Assembly: GCA_028292435.1 (NCBI GenBank)
Contig: JAQGMI010000106.1
Span: forward strand, 27,554 to 91,553
Source of the DNA: Betaproteobacteria bacterium
GTDB taxonomy: Bacteria > Pseudomonadota > Gammaproteobacteria > Burkholderiales > SG8-41
Reading direction: 5' to 3'
DNA length: 64,000 bases
Numbering within the stretch: position 1 is the stretch's first letter; each line of letters begins with the position of its first letter. The notes below the pieces were generated by a model. That model was not told the DNA's origin and did no database searches. It saw nothing but the letters and a program-made list of their open reading frames with translations. Position numbers and translations under genes: made by a program. Shown here in pieces: positions 42,795 through 50,269 of the stretch.

Positions 42795-43802
42795 ATGGGG
42801 ACCGGCAAACCACGCGTTTACGTGATAGGCACCGGCGGCAGCATTTCGTGCGCCGGCGAGTCGCGGCTCGATCTGCTGAATTACAATTATGCCGACCTGC
42901 ACCTGACGATCGACGAGATGCTCGCGCGCATTCCGGAAGCGAACGACGTCGCCGACATTCGCGCAGAACAATTTTCGAATATCTACGGCGGCGATCTGGC
43001 GCCGGCGCAATGGCTCGAACTCGCGCGCCGCATCGAGCAGATCTACCGGGATGATGCTGCGGCTACCGGCGTGGTCGTCACGCACGGCACGGCAACGCTG
43101 GAGGAGACGGCGTTTTTTCTGAATCTCGCGGTAAGGTCGGCGAAACCGGTGGTCGTTACCGGTGCGATGCGTCCGTCGACCGGGCTGGGCACAGATGCAG
43201 ACATCAATCTCTACGATGCGATTCGAGTTGCGGCAAGTCCTGGCGCCGCCGGCAAAGGCGTGCTCGTCGTGCTCAACAATGAAATTCAGGCGGCGCGCGA
43301 CGTGACGAAGACGAACACTTCACGCATCGAAACGTTCAAGTCGGGCGAGCTCGGATTTCTCGGCTATGCGGATGCCGACGGCAAAGTCGTGTTTTTGCGC
43401 GCGCCGGCGCGCGCGCATACTGCCGCGAGCGAGTTCGATATCGCTGCGATAGCGGCACTGCCGCGCGTCGATATCGCGATTGCATTCGCGGGCGCCGATG
43501 GTGTTGCGATCAAGGCGCTGGTCGCTGCCGGCTGCAACGGTATCGTGAGCGCCGGGCTTGGCAGCGGCAGCGCGCCGCGCGCATTTCTGGATGCCCTCGT
43601 CGAAGCGAAACAACGCGGCGTATGTGTCGTGATGGCGAGCCAGGTCGGCAGCGGCCGGGTGATGGCCAAGCGTGCATTTACGGAGAAAGGTTTCATTGCG
43701 GCCGACAGTCTGGCCCCAAAGAAGGCGCGCATACTGCTTATGCTGGCGCTTGCCCGGACGCGAGATGCCTCTGAAATTCAGCGGATGTTCCTCGCGTATT
43801 AG
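42795..43802 (+). CDS. Asparaginase-family protein with altered active-site motifs
   Basis: A 335-residue protein starting MGTGKPRVYVIGTGGS at 42795; the long upstream frame is the previous gene. Family marks: VVVTHGTATLEETAFFL, VVTGAMRPSTGLGTDADINLYDA, GVLVVLNNEIQAARDVTKTN and GNGIVSAGLGSGSAP. Two catalytic positions differ from E. coli AnsB: the Thr12 nucleophile equivalent is Ser16 (GTGGSIS), and Asp90 is Ala100 (HGTATLEE rather than HGTDTMEE). The fold is clear but activity on asparagine is doubtful. It follows the third Bug gene by 2 nt. Confidence 0.9.
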   Translation: MGTGKPRVYVIGTGGSISCAGESRLDLLNYNYADLHLTIDEMLARIPEANDVADIRAEQFSNIYGGDLAPAQWLELARRIEQIYRDDAAATGVVVTHGTATLEETAFFLNLAVRSAKPVVVTGAMRPSTGLGTDADINLYDAIRVAASPGAAGKGVLVVLNNEIQAARDVTKTNTSRIETFKSGELGFLGYADADGKVVFLRAPARAHTAASEFDIAAIAALPRVDIAIAFAGADGVAIKALVAAGCNGIVSAGLGSGSAPRAFLDALVEAKQRGVCVVMASQVGSGRVMAKRAFTEKGFIAADSLAPKKARILLMLALARTRDASEIQRMFLAY

Positions 43803-43852
43803 CGCCGTCATCCCCGTCACGCCGGGCATAAAAACGCATTCTCGAACGACCG

Positions 43853-44929
43853 CTATCGCGGGCCGGTGTCGATCGCTTTGCTGACGCTCAGGCTTTGCCC
43901 GCCCGCGGTCGGGCACCACATCGATTTTCCGCCGGCGCCGCCGGCAACGAGCACGATAAGGTCGTCCGCCTCGCATACCACCGGCACCATCGAGTTGTCG
44001 TCGCTCTGGTCGACGCATTCAGGAATTTTCGGTCCCTTCGATTTGCCCCGGTTCTTGACGAGGCCCCACGGCTGGCGCGCGCGCTCGAATAGCTCGTTCT
44101 TGACGTCGCGTTTGCTCCAGCCCGCGGCCTTGATGTAATTCACGTGCTCGGGACACAGCACCAGCACCGGATGCCCCTGCGAATAAATATTGTTGTTGCC
44201 GAGCGTTGCCATCGTCGAGGCGAACGTGCGCATGATTTCCGCCGGATCGGTTTGCACGTTTTCGGTGGCACTGTGCGGCGCTTCGCAGTTCACCACCGTG
44301 ACGACGCTTTGGTCGCGGCGAAAGCCGCGCTCGACGTGCAACGGCTCCCACGGATTGGCGTCTTCGTATTCGGCGATGCAATAGGTGTACTTGCCGGGAT
44401 GCGCGTGCTGGCAAAAATCAACTTCGCCCGGAATCGCGCCGCCGAGATTGACGAGATTCAATCGCAGCGCGCGCCCGATAGTCGCGTTGGCACGCCAGCC
44501 CGGGCCAAAACAGCCGGTGCCGTAGTTGACCCTAAGCGCTTTCACGAGCGGGCCGTTGACGATGACGAGCGGCGCGCCCGCATGAGTGGTCGTCTGGCGA
44601 TGGGCGAGCCCGTAAACGGGTTCGCTGACCGCTTCGATCGCGGCGACGACGACCGGCAGATATTCGGGTTTGCAGCCGGCCATCACGCAATTGGTCGCGA
44701 TCTTGGCGAGCGTCGCCTGGCCCATAGCGGGTGGAATCACCGCAATCAATTCATCGGGCTTGCGCCACGGCATACCGGCCAGCATGCGCTCGACGCGCTC
44801 GCGAGTCGGCGGCACGATCGGCAAGCCGTCGGTCCAGCCTTGTTCGTAGAAATAGTCGTTGATCGCGTCGAACGTGTCGGGCAGATCGACGAGTTGCTGA
44901 GTGGCCGGGTGGGCTATTTCGGTTTTCAC
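43853..44929 (-). CDS. Conserved protein paired with UGSC-family selenoprotein, function unknown
   Basis: A 358-residue cytoplasmic protein with a GTG start that overlaps the selenoprotein stop (GTGA). Conserved-looking blocks are EQGWTDGLPIVPPTRERVERML, ATNCVMAGCKPEYLPVVVAA, PLVIVNGPLVKALRVNYGTG, NATIGRALRLNLVNLGGAIPG and LVAGGAGGKSMWCPTAGGQS. The cysteines in VMAGC, TGCFG and MWCPT could form a redox or metal site. I recognise this as a protein often found beside UGSC-type genes but know no assigned activity. It is translationally coupled to that gene, which argues that they act together. Confidence 0.75.
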   Translation of the reverse strand: MKTEIAHPATQQLVDLPDTFDAINDYFYEQGWTDGLPIVPPTRERVERMLAGMPWRKPDELIAVIPPAMGQATLAKIATNCVMAGCKPEYLPVVVAAIEAVSEPVYGLAHRQTTTHAGAPLVIVNGPLVKALRVNYGTGCFGPGWRANATIGRALRLNLVNLGGAIPGEVDFCQHAHPGKYTYCIAEYEDANPWEPLHVERGFRRDQSVVTVVNCEAPHSATENVQTDPAEIMRTFASTMATLGNNNIYSQGHPVLVLCPEHVNYIKAAGWSKRDVKNELFERARQPWGLVKNRGKSKGPKIPECVDQSDDNSMVPVVCEADDLIVLVAGGAGGKSMWCPTAGGQSLSVSKAIDTGPR

Positions 44930-45531
44930 TTTGGAACCGAGGCCGGCGGCAGCGGATACTTTGCCGTGCGGAACTCCGCATCCAGCTCATCGTTCGGCGT
45001 CGTCAGCATGCGTATGCATTCCGCCGCGACGTCGATGCCCTTGCGCATAATGAGAGCGGGATCGGAATCGCCGACCGGGTGCGGAATGATCGCAATGGGC
45101 AGGCTCAGATGGCCCAGCCCGCGCGCGACCACGCGTGCGAGCGGCGCAAAGGCGATGCTGCAGACGGTGGCGGTGGGAATGCCGAGTTCTTCGAGCGCGG
45201 CCGCGTCACGCGCGGTCCAGGGGGCGGAAGAGCCTCAATGCCCGACGCCGGTAATCACCGCATCGCACGAAGCGGCGAGCTCGGCGATGAACGGTGCGCC
45301 TTTCGCGGGAAATTGCTTGTCCCAGACGCGGACCTCCTTGACGCCAAGTTCATGCTTGAGTACTGTGCCGATTGCGTTGATGACGTCTTCGGAGAATTCT
45401 TTGCCGTTGTCGAGCAAGGCGACTCGCGCGCCGCGCAGCGACTGCAGACGCGGCGCAAGTTGTTTCGGTGGAGCGTCCGGTTCTCCGGTCGGTTTGCAGA
45501 CTTGAATGAGTGGCCGGCTGGTTACGGACAT
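44926..45531 (-). CDS. UGSC-family selenoprotein with in-frame TGA (U-G-S-S variant)
   Basis: Reading through one TGA (45235-45237) joins two frames into a 201-residue protein. The sequence before it (AASCDAVITGVGH) and after it (GSSAPWTARDAAALEELGIPT) matches the UGSC selenoprotein family on both sides. The TGA (Sec99) therefore falls exactly where the family has U or C. The fourth motif residue is Ser, not Cys. The start is the ATG at 45531, 6 nt after AGGAG (the ATG at 45537 is too close to it). A SECIS-like hairpin follows the TGA, and the next gene starts on the terminal TGA (GTGA). Thiol-redox chemistry is likely; the substrate is unknown. Confidence 0.8.
45199..45218 (-). promoter_or_regulatory. 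SECIS-like hairpin for selenocysteine insertion
   Basis: On the minus strand, GG-A-CCGCG CGTGA CGCGG-CC folds into a 7-bp stem with one bulged A and a 5-nt loop with G at its second position. The stem begins 16 nt after the TGA and the loop lies 25-29 nt after it, within the window used by bacterial SECIS elements. It lies inside the coding sequence, as expected in bacteria. Confidence 0.55.
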
Positions 45532-45724
45532 ATTCATCTCCTGGTCAAGTCGATTTGAGTTGTTCCCGCTGCTGTACGCAGCGCCGTATTTTTAATTATA
45601 GGCAGTGCGGTGTGAGCACGCAAACGCGAGTGCCTGAACATCCGGCAGCGCGCGCATCGTGGCGGCGCTTCCATGGTCATTGCTGACGCCCGCGATGCGA
45701 CGGGCGTGCGTCGAGGAGAATTGG

Positions 45725-46270
45725 ATGATGCGCAAGAGAACTCTGACAGCGGTCTTGCTCGCCTTGGCCGGCGCGGCAATTAATGCCGGCGCCGCAGACG
45801 TAGTGAAGAAAGTACACCCTAAGCCTGCCTCGGCACGCGCCGAAAAAGTCCTGCCGCTCGAGAAATTTACATGCCGCACCGGGCCGAACGACGAGCAGGT
45901 GCGCCTGATCGTCGAGGCAGTGAAAGGACGTGCGATGGAATTCGCGTTCTATAGCCGGCTTGGCACCCGCGTGTGCTCGATTCACAGCCGGCGCGGCGAC
46001 GGCGCCACACAATGGCAGGATGCCGACGGCACTTCAGGCAAGGCGCTGATTAAACTTTTTACCGGCCACGCGCTCGTTGAATATAAATCGGGCCAGGTCA
46101 AAGTTACGTTCAGTGATGTCGACCGCATGCATTACTGCGGCATGTATGGCGAACTCAACGGATTGATTGAAGCGGTGCAGAAGAAACCGGAGTGCGGCAT
46201 GCAGGGCCTCTTTGAAGGCGCCGGCAGCGGCCCCGATCAGAAAGACAAGGCACCAGCGCCGGGGAGTTAG
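45725..46270 (+). CDS. Secreted protein of unknown function
   Basis: A 181-residue protein with a GAGGAG ribosome-binding site and signal peptide MMRKRTLTAVLLALAGAAINAGA. The mature part has four cysteines (FTCRTG, RVCSIH, HYCGMY and PECGMQ) that suggest two disulphides, a central beta-rich region (QVRLIVEAVKGRAMEFAFYS), and a Pro/Lys-rich tail. Family not recognised. It is divergent from the selenoprotein gene and convergent with a CoA transferase gene, whose stop overlaps its own by 4 nt. Confidence 0.7.
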   Translation: MMRKRTLTAVLLALAGAAINAGAADVVKKVHPKPASARAEKVLPLEKFTCRTGPNDEQVRLIVEAVKGRAMEFAFYSRLGTRVCSIHSRRGDGATQWQDADGTSGKALIKLFTGHALVEYKSGQVKVTFSDVDRMHYCGMYGELNGLIEAVQKKPECGMQGLFEGAGSGPDQKDKAPAPGS

Positions 46271-47478
46271 CCTTTCGCGCGGTATTTGTCGTAAATCACG
46301 CCCTGAGCATGCATCGCGGCAATCTCGCTGTCCTTATAGCCGAGCGATTGCAGAACCGCATCCGAATGCTGGCCAAGCCACGGCGCTGCCGAGCGCGTTC
46401 GGGTGAATTCGACGCTCGTTTTCACGGGTGAGCCCATGTTTTTCATGCGGCCGATTTTCGGATGATCGATTTCGGTCACCATATTGCGGGCAATGATGTG
46501 CGGATCGGCGAGCGTCTGCTCGTACGTGTAAACCGGCCCGGCGGGCACTGACGCAGCATCGAGTTTTTCGACCCAGTGCGCAGTCGGCTGCGTCATGAAT
46601 ACCTTCTCGATTTCGTCTTGTAGTGCGTCGATGTTCGCCATGCGCGCCGAGAGCGGATTGAAGCGCGCATCTTTCAGGAACTCCGGCTTGCCGAGCACCT
46701 GCGCGCAGAAATTGGTCCACAGTTTTTCGTTGTTGCCGCCGACGGTCACGTAGCCGTCCTGGGTTTTGTATGCCTGATACGGCGTTGAGCGGCGATGACG
46801 CGTGCCGCTCGCGAGCGGCAATTCGCCGCCCCCGAAGAACGCGCCAAACTCCCAAAAGGTCCAAGCGAGACCCGCTTCGAGCAACGAGGTCTCGAGATAG
46901 ATACCTTCGCCGGTTTTAAGTTTCTTGATATAAGAGCCGAGGATCGAATACAGCGCCGTGGTGCCTGCGGCGATATCGTTCATCGCGATCCCGACTTTGG
47001 CCGGCCGCCCATCCGGTTCACCGGTCATGCGCATGATGCCGCTCATGCCCTGCGCGATGATATCGAACCCGCCTTTCTTGCCGTAAGGCCCGGTCTGCCC
47101 GAACCCTGATATTGATGCGTAGATGACGCCCGGGTTTATTTTTTTGATGGCCTCGTAGTCGATGCCGAGTTTTTTGGTAACGCCGGGCCGGAAGTTTTCG
47201 ACGATGATGTCGGTATCTTTGGCGAGCTTAAGAAAAATTTCTTTGCCTTGCGCCTGCTTCATGTCGAGCGCGACGCTTTTCTTGTTGCGGTTCAGCACCG
47301 CGAAGCAGTAGCTCTCGTCGTTGACCTTGGGCTCGAAGCGGCGGGAGCCATCGCCTTCGGGAAATGTTTCAATCTTCGTCACGTCGGCGCCCATATCGGC
47401 GAGCATCAACGTGCAGTAAGGTCCAGCCATAATGGCGGTGAAGTCGAGGACTTTCACGCCTTCGAGGGGAAGCGACAT
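46267..47478 (-). CDS. Class III (CaiB/BaiF) CoA transferase
   Basis: A 403-residue protein starting MSLPLEGVKVLDFTAIMAGP at 47478 behind GAAGGAG. It has the FNVxRNKKSVALDMKQAQG-type block, the catalytic Asp in AKVGIAMNDIAAGT and the IDHPKIGRMKNMGSP segment of the formyl/succinyl-CoA transferase branch. Length is normal. It is convergent with the secreted protein gene and divergent from the Bug gene at 47749; the space between carries an inverted-repeat element. Confidence 0.93.
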   Translation of the reverse strand: MSLPLEGVKVLDFTAIMAGPYCTLMLADMGADVTKIETFPEGDGSRRFEPKVNDESYCFAVLNRNKKSVALDMKQAQGKEIFLKLAKDTDIIVENFRPGVTKKLGIDYEAIKKINPGVIYASISGFGQTGPYGKKGGFDIIAQGMSGIMRMTGEPDGRPAKVGIAMNDIAAGTTALYSILGSYIKKLKTGEGIYLETSLLEAGLAWTFWEFGAFFGGGELPLASGTRHRRSTPYQAYKTQDGYVTVGGNNEKLWTNFCAQVLGKPEFLKDARFNPLSARMANIDALQDEIEKVFMTQPTAHWVEKLDAASVPAGPVYTYEQTLADPHIIARNMVTEIDHPKIGRMKNMGSPVKTSVEFTRTRSAAPWLGQHSDAVLQSLGYKDSEIAAMHAQGVIYDKYRAKG

Positions 47479-47581
47479 CGTCAGGTCTCCTTCAAGCAAA
47501 CACGCGCGTTGCGTGCTATCGTGGCGCCGATTTTATCTGCTTTGCATGAATTCGTGCAGGTGAAAGCAAAATCAAAGCCTC

Positions 47582-47708
47582 ACCGCAAAGGACGCGAAGG
47601 AAAACCAGAACAAATGTGAAGGTCGGCGAGTCAGTTGGACTGGTCGATTTTTTGATTCTCGATGAATTGTTTTGCTTCCCTTTGCGTCCTTCGCGTACTT
47701 TGCGGTTC
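47582..47708. repeat. Inverted pair of a ~30-bp dispersed repeat
   Basis: Left arm 47582-47604 (ACCGCAAAGGACGCGAAGG plus AAAA) and right arm 47675-47708 in inverse orientation (GAACCGCAAAGTACGCGAAG...) bracket about 70 bp. The same unit, again as an inverted pair, occurs at 62634-62791. The arms differ only by point changes and small gaps. It lies 40 nt upstream of a Bug gene and could be a MITE- or REP-like element or a strong hairpin in the leader. Confidence 0.75.
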
Positions 47709-47748
47709 AAGTTTTGAGAATTAACAACAGCATTAATTGGAGGGGAAT

Positions 47749-48705
47749 TTGAAACGATCACTTTCCTTCGCGGCGCTTGCGCTGCTTGCCGGCGTTGTTT
47801 CGGCGCAGTCGTATCCCAGTAAACCGGTGCGCGTCGTAATTCCCTGGCCGCCGGGCGGCTCGAACGACGTCGTCGGCCGCATCGTGATGCAAAAAGTCGC
47901 TGAATATGCGGGCCAGCAATTCATCGTCGACAATCGCGGCGGCGCTGCCGGCAGCATCGGTGCCGAAGTCGTTGCAAAGTCGCCGCCCGACGGCTATACC
48001 CTCATGGTGCATTCGACGAGTCACGTCGGCAACGCGCATCTTTACAAGAAGCTGCCGTACGACACGCTCAAGGATTTCGTCGGCGTAGCCTTGCTCGCCG
48101 CCCAGCCGGGTGCATTGACGATACATCCGTCGCTGCCCGTCAAGAGCGTAAAAGAATTTATCGCGCTGGCCAAAGCGCGTCCGGGCACGATCAATTATTC
48201 CTCGTCAGGCAATGGCAGCGCGCCGCATCTCTCGATGGCGCTGCTCGTCTCGATGACCGGAATCAACATCGTGCACGTGCCCTACAAAGGCGGTGCACCG
48301 CAAGTCACCGCGCTCGTATCGGGCGAAACGCAAGCGTCGCTGGCGACCGTTTCAACCGTATTGGTGCACGTGCAGTCCGGGCGTTTACGCGCAATCGGCG
48401 TGTCCTCGGCGAAACGCACGGGCACCATGCCGGACGTACCGACGATCGGCGAATCGGGTGTGCCGGGCTATGAGATGAGTCCGTGGATCGGTGTATTCGC
48501 CCCGACTGGAACGTCAAAGGACATCATTGCGCGGCTCAACAGCGAAGTTAACAAAGCATTGAAATCGCCGGACGTGAATCAGTTGCTCGCCAGCCAGGCG
48601 CTCGATGCCTTGGGCGGCACGCCCGAGGAATTCGATGTGCGCATCAAAGCCGATTACGAAAAATACGGCAAGCTCATCAAGCTGACGGGCGCCAAAGTCG
48701 ATTGA
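47749..48705 (+). CDS. Bug-family solute-binding protein (TTG start)
   Basis: The best start is a TTG at 47749, 5 nt after GGAGG, giving a signal peptide LKRSLSFAALALLAGVVSAQ and a 318-residue protein. Core: YPSKPVRVVIPWPPGGSND, VDNRGGAAGS, PPDGYTLMVHSTSHVG and YSSSGNGSAPHL. The upstream inverted repeat lies in its leader region. It is divergent from the CoA transferase, a gene type that also neighbours Bug genes elsewhere in this window. Confidence 0.9.
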   Translation: MKRSLSFAALALLAGVVSAQSYPSKPVRVVIPWPPGGSNDVVGRIVMQKVAEYAGQQFIVDNRGGAAGSIGAEVVAKSPPDGYTLMVHSTSHVGNAHLYKKLPYDTLKDFVGVALLAAQPGALTIHPSLPVKSVKEFIALAKARPGTINYSSSGNGSAPHLSMALLVSMTGINIVHVPYKGGAPQVTALVSGETQASLATVSTVLVHVQSGRLRAIGVSSAKRTGTMPDVPTIGESGVPGYEMSPWIGVFAPTGTSKDIIARLNSEVNKALKSPDVNQLLASQALDALGGTPEEFDVRIKADYEKYGKLIKLTGAKVD

Positions 48706-48741
48706 ACGAAATCGGAACGACGGCGTAAGCCCTTGTTCCGT

Positions 48742-49158
48742 TTAACGGCGGTTGGCGTCGACCGCCGTCATGAATGCTTTGCGAAATTCGAGCGGCTGCG
48801 AAACGCTCCTGATCGGCGAGCGGTCGCCGCCGGTTCCCGAGACCGTGATCGTGCCGAAATCGAACAAGCGTCCCATGACGCCCTGATCGACCTGAATGCT
48901 CTCGACTTTCTCGAGAAACATTTCTGTCGTGTTGCGCTGGATGAACCCCGACTTGACGATAATTCGCTTGTTGGTGACCGCAAGTTCGGTCGACCGGTAA
49001 ACAAGCCACACCCAGAGCCACAGCAGCAGCCCGGCGCCAAAAGCTGCGAGTAGCAGCAGTCCGAAAAAAATCCACCAGAAGAATGCCCAAACGGTGAGGT
49101 GACCGCGGTAGATCACCGTTTCGTCCTTGATCAGGACATCATCGACGTAACTACTCAT
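48742..49158 (-). CDS. Bacterial PH-domain membrane protein
   Basis: A 138-residue protein starting MSSYVDDVLIKDETVIYRG at 49158, with a hydrophobic stretch of two closely spaced helices (about 25-50) and then a bPH2-type domain: STELAVTNKRIIVKSGFIQRNTTEMFLEKVESIQVDQGVMGRLF, FGTITVSGTGG and PLEFRKAFM. Such proteins are anchored on the inner face of the membrane; the function is unknown. An AAGGAG site lies 10 nt before the start. Convergent with the Bug gene. Confidence 0.85.
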   Translation of the reverse strand: MSSYVDDVLIKDETVIYRGHLTVWAFFWWIFFGLLLLAAFGAGLLLWLWVWLVYRSTELAVTNKRIIVKSGFIQRNTTEMFLEKVESIQVDQGVMGRLFDFGTITVSGTGGDRSPIRSVSQPLEFRKAFMTAVDANRR

Positions 49159-49438
49159 GACGGGGCTGCTCCTTGTTGTGTGCGTGTAAGGCGGTCGACC
49201 ACGCAATCCTACGCTTGAATCAGCTTGGCGCCGAAGGCGCCTGCAATCCGCGCTATTGCATTCTTGCAGTCACCGATAAGAAGCGCTATGAAAATCTACA
49301 CGGAGGCTAATGCCGACTTCAACGCAGTGGCTGAACTGATGGTAACCGGCAAAACCGATGCACTGGGCGAGAGCAAAAACCTGCACAATACTGCTTTGTA
49401 ATTCTCCGCCGGCAGTGCTGGCGTTCAAGGGGGCGGCC
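49159..49438. other. 280-bp non-coding gap
   Basis: No convincing gene. It holds a GGCGCC-GAA-GGCGCC palindrome (49227-49241) and a 37-codon frame at 49288-49401 (MKIYTEANADFNAVAELMV...) without a ribosome-binding site or recognisable family. It must also contain the promoters of the two divergent genes on either side. Confidence 0.5.
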
Positions 49439-50269
49439 ATGAGTAACGAAGCCGGCGTTGCGGCGCGCCTGCCCGCGTATGAAGTGCGCACGCACAACAC
49501 TCACTCGACTTCCGAAAACCGCATGCACAGCGACGAAGTTGCCGCGGCTTACGGATTCAAAGGCGCGCTAGTGCCAGGCGTCACGGTGTTCAGCCACATG
49601 ACGCAGCCGCTCGTCGCCAGGCACGGCGCAGCATGGCTTTCACGCGGCGTCGCCGAGGTCGCGTTCGCCAAACCGGCGTATGACAACGATTTGCTGTGCG
49701 TTGAGGGCGAGCGCGATGCCGATGGCGGCTATGCGCTCGTCTGTGTCAATGAAGAACGCACTGAGCTTGCGCGCATGACTGCTCGGTTGCGCGAGTCGCC
49801 GCCCGTCATCGATGCGCGTTCCGCGCTCGTGCCCGCAATCCCATGCGACAAGCAACTTGTCGCGTGGGACCTCGTGGAAGTAGGTGTGCCGTTTCCCGCC
49901 CTCGCGTGGCGGCCATCGCGCGATGACAATCTGCAATGGTGTGCCGACGTTCGGGACGAATTGCCCGTGTATCGCGACGGGGCCACGCCGCTATTGCATC
50001 CAGGCTTCATCTTGCGCCAGGCCAATCTCGTTTTACGCAACCGGTTCACGCTCCCGGCCTGGATCCATACCGCCAGCCGGATCCAGTTCGATTCGGCCGC
50101 GCACGCTGGCGACGAACTCGAAGTGCGCGCGATCCCGGAAGAGAAGTGGCGGCACAAAGGACACGAGTTCGTGCGGCTTTACGTGTGCGTCGCGCGCGGC
50201 GGACAGGTGCTGAGCGAAATCATGCACACCGCGATTTTTCAGCCGCGAAAGAAGGCAGGCAGTCGTTGA
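49439..50269 (+). CDS. MaoC-like double hot-dog protein
   Basis: A 276-residue protein starting MSNEAGVAARLPAYEVRTHN at 49439 behind AAGGGGGCG. It looks like two hot-dog domains: one with the hydratase-like DEVAAAYGFKGALVPGVTVFSHMTQPL, and a second with ATPLLHPGFILRQANLVLRN and TASRIQFDSAAHAGDELEVRA. Proteins of this kind hydrate or bind enoyl-CoA or thioesters. No clear catalytic Asp-x4-His is visible in the first domain, so activity is uncertain. It is convergent with the amidase, with the two stops abutting. Confidence 0.75.
   Translation: MSNEAGVAARLPAYEVRTHNTHSTSENRMHSDEVAAAYGFKGALVPGVTVFSHMTQPLVARHGAAWLSRGVAEVAFAKPAYDNDLLCVEGERDADGGYALVCVNEERTELARMTARLRESPPVIDARSALVPAIPCDKQLVAWDLVEVGVPFPALAWRPSRDDNLQWCADVRDELPVYRDGATPLLHPGFILRQANLVLRNRFTLPAWIHTASRIQFDSAAHAGDELEVRAIPEEKWRHKGHEFVRLYVCVARGGQVLSEIMHTAIFQPRKKAGSR

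Noticed and set aside
49288..49401. A 37-codon frame in the gap before the MaoC-like gene
   Set aside because: No ribosome-binding site and no recognisable similarity; left as part of the gap description.
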